Source of the DNA: CAVRTM01 sp963696105
Lineage (GTDB): Bacteria; Actinomycetota; Actinomycetes; Actinomycetales; Dermatophilaceae
Direction: 5' to 3'
DNA length: 64,000 nucleotides
NCBI GenBank assembly: GCA_963696105.1
Contig: CAVOIP010000003.1
Location: 1 to 64,000 of the forward strand
Shown: positions 63,747 to 64,000 of the stretch, piece after piece
Position numbering within the stretch: position 1 is the stretch's first letter
Layout of the letters: every line of letters begins with the position of its first letter
The notes under the pieces: generated by a model
Databases searched by the model: none
The model's input: only the letters and a program-made list of their open reading frames with translations
What the model was told of the DNA's origin: nothing
Program-made: the position numbers and the translations under genes

Positions 63747-64000
63747 TCCCCAACCGTGCGCGCCGGGGGCGTCCATCCGGATGGGCGCTCCTGGCTGTAT
63801 TCGCCCTGGCCGTGGGCATGAGTGCGTGCTCCGACAGCGGCACCGGGGCTGCCGGCACCAGCGGCACGGCCGGCTCGCCCCCCTCCGGCGCGACCAGCCC
63901 TCCCCCTACCGGCGGAAGCCGGACACCCGGCGCCGGCTCAGGCACCACCACGCAGCCGACCACGCACAGTCGGTCGCCATCGACGTCGTCGGGGCTGCCG
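63743..64000 (+). CDS. Lipoprotein, 3' end beyond the window
   Basis: GTG at 63743 overlaps the stop of the FHA-HTH gene by four bases and opens VIPNRARRGRPSGWALLAVF, a hydrophobic segment ending ALAVGMSACSDSG. The Cys after MSA is a lipobox, so it should be lipid-anchored outside the cell. The following residues are a Gly/Ser/Thr/Pro-rich stalk (SPPSGATSPPPTGGS). The functional domain lies past the window end. Coupling to the FHA regulator suggests a shared pathway. Confidence 0.75.
   Translation, partial: MIPNRARRGRPSGWALLAVFALAVGMSACSDSGTGAAGTSGTAGSPPSGATSPPPTGGSRTPGAGSGTTTQPTTHSRSPSTSSGLP

Overview
The window is high-GC DNA (well above 70 percent G+C by eye) and looks like an actinobacterial chromosome. 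Evidence: strong G/C bias at third codon positions, frequent GTG starts, several genes with a TANNNT -10 box six or seven bases before the start codon (leaderless transcripts), a DUF222/HNH gene, RNase J, a PE-ligase (LigD-like) protein and DUF2243/CtaG and hyp clusters of actinobacterial type. I cannot name the genus. No rRNA, tRNA, CRISPR array, intact insertion sequence or phage gene was recognised.

Layout. (1) 0-6.3 kb: the tail of a VOC protein, two broken small genes, a zinc alcohol dehydrogenase (frameshifted), an MBL hydrolase, an amino-acid permease with a universal-stress-protein tail, and a FUSC membrane protein. (2) 6.3-15.5 kb: a reactive-sulfur island. A leftward operon (thioredoxin, DUF302, CsoR/CstR-type repressor, methyltransferase) diverges from a rightward one (persulfide dioxygenase-rhodanese, TauE sulfite exporter, rhodanese-DUF2892). 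It is followed by a leftward run: SQR-like flavoprotein, TusE/DsrC, DsrE, a membrane methyltransferase, DUF2243 and CtaG. Palindromes of the form ATACCC-N4-GGGTAT lie in the divergent promoter and upstream of the SQR gene. (3) 15.7-28.8 kb: RNase J with a short coupled upstream ORF, a GT39-like protein, GNAT, a CYP102 (P450 BM3-type) self-sufficient P450 coupled to a DUF4386 membrane protein, a two-domain LigD, an HtrA-like protease and an HNH gene. (4) 29-34.7 kb: a [NiFe]-hydrogenase maturation operon hypF-hypC-hypD-hypE plus DUF6390, without hydrogenase structural genes in view. (5) 34.9-45.9 kb: LLM flavoprotein, P450, pRiA4b-Orf3-like protein, SDR, a selenocysteine formate dehydrogenase with in-frame UGA and a SECIS hairpin, a phytanoyl-CoA-dioxygenase-like enzyme, a TasA/camelysin-like secreted protein and a truncated DUF1800 gene. 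(6) 46-64 kb: a signalling and export island. It holds a GH15 enzyme, an FHA protein, a pseudokinase, an ABC exporter fused to an APH-like domain, a trypsin-like protein lacking catalytic His and Ser, and an active-looking Ser/Thr kinase. Facing these are a GNAT, a second APH-like protein and two ATP-grasp ligases with 4-bp overlaps. The window ends with a glycerophosphodiesterase, an FHA-HTH regulator and a lipoprotein.

The last island is the best candidate for an undescribed system. It pairs phospho-signalling parts, several with lost catalytic residues, with peptide-ligase-type enzymes and a fused exporter. The sulfur island and the selenoprotein FDH are the clearest functional stories. 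Many genes carry frameshifts that cluster in a few stretches (0-2, 8.4-9.6, 13.5-15.4, 28.2-28.8, 31.4 and 60.9-61.5 kb). I read most of these as probable sequencing or assembly indels rather than biology, because the broken pieces still read as full-length conserved proteins.
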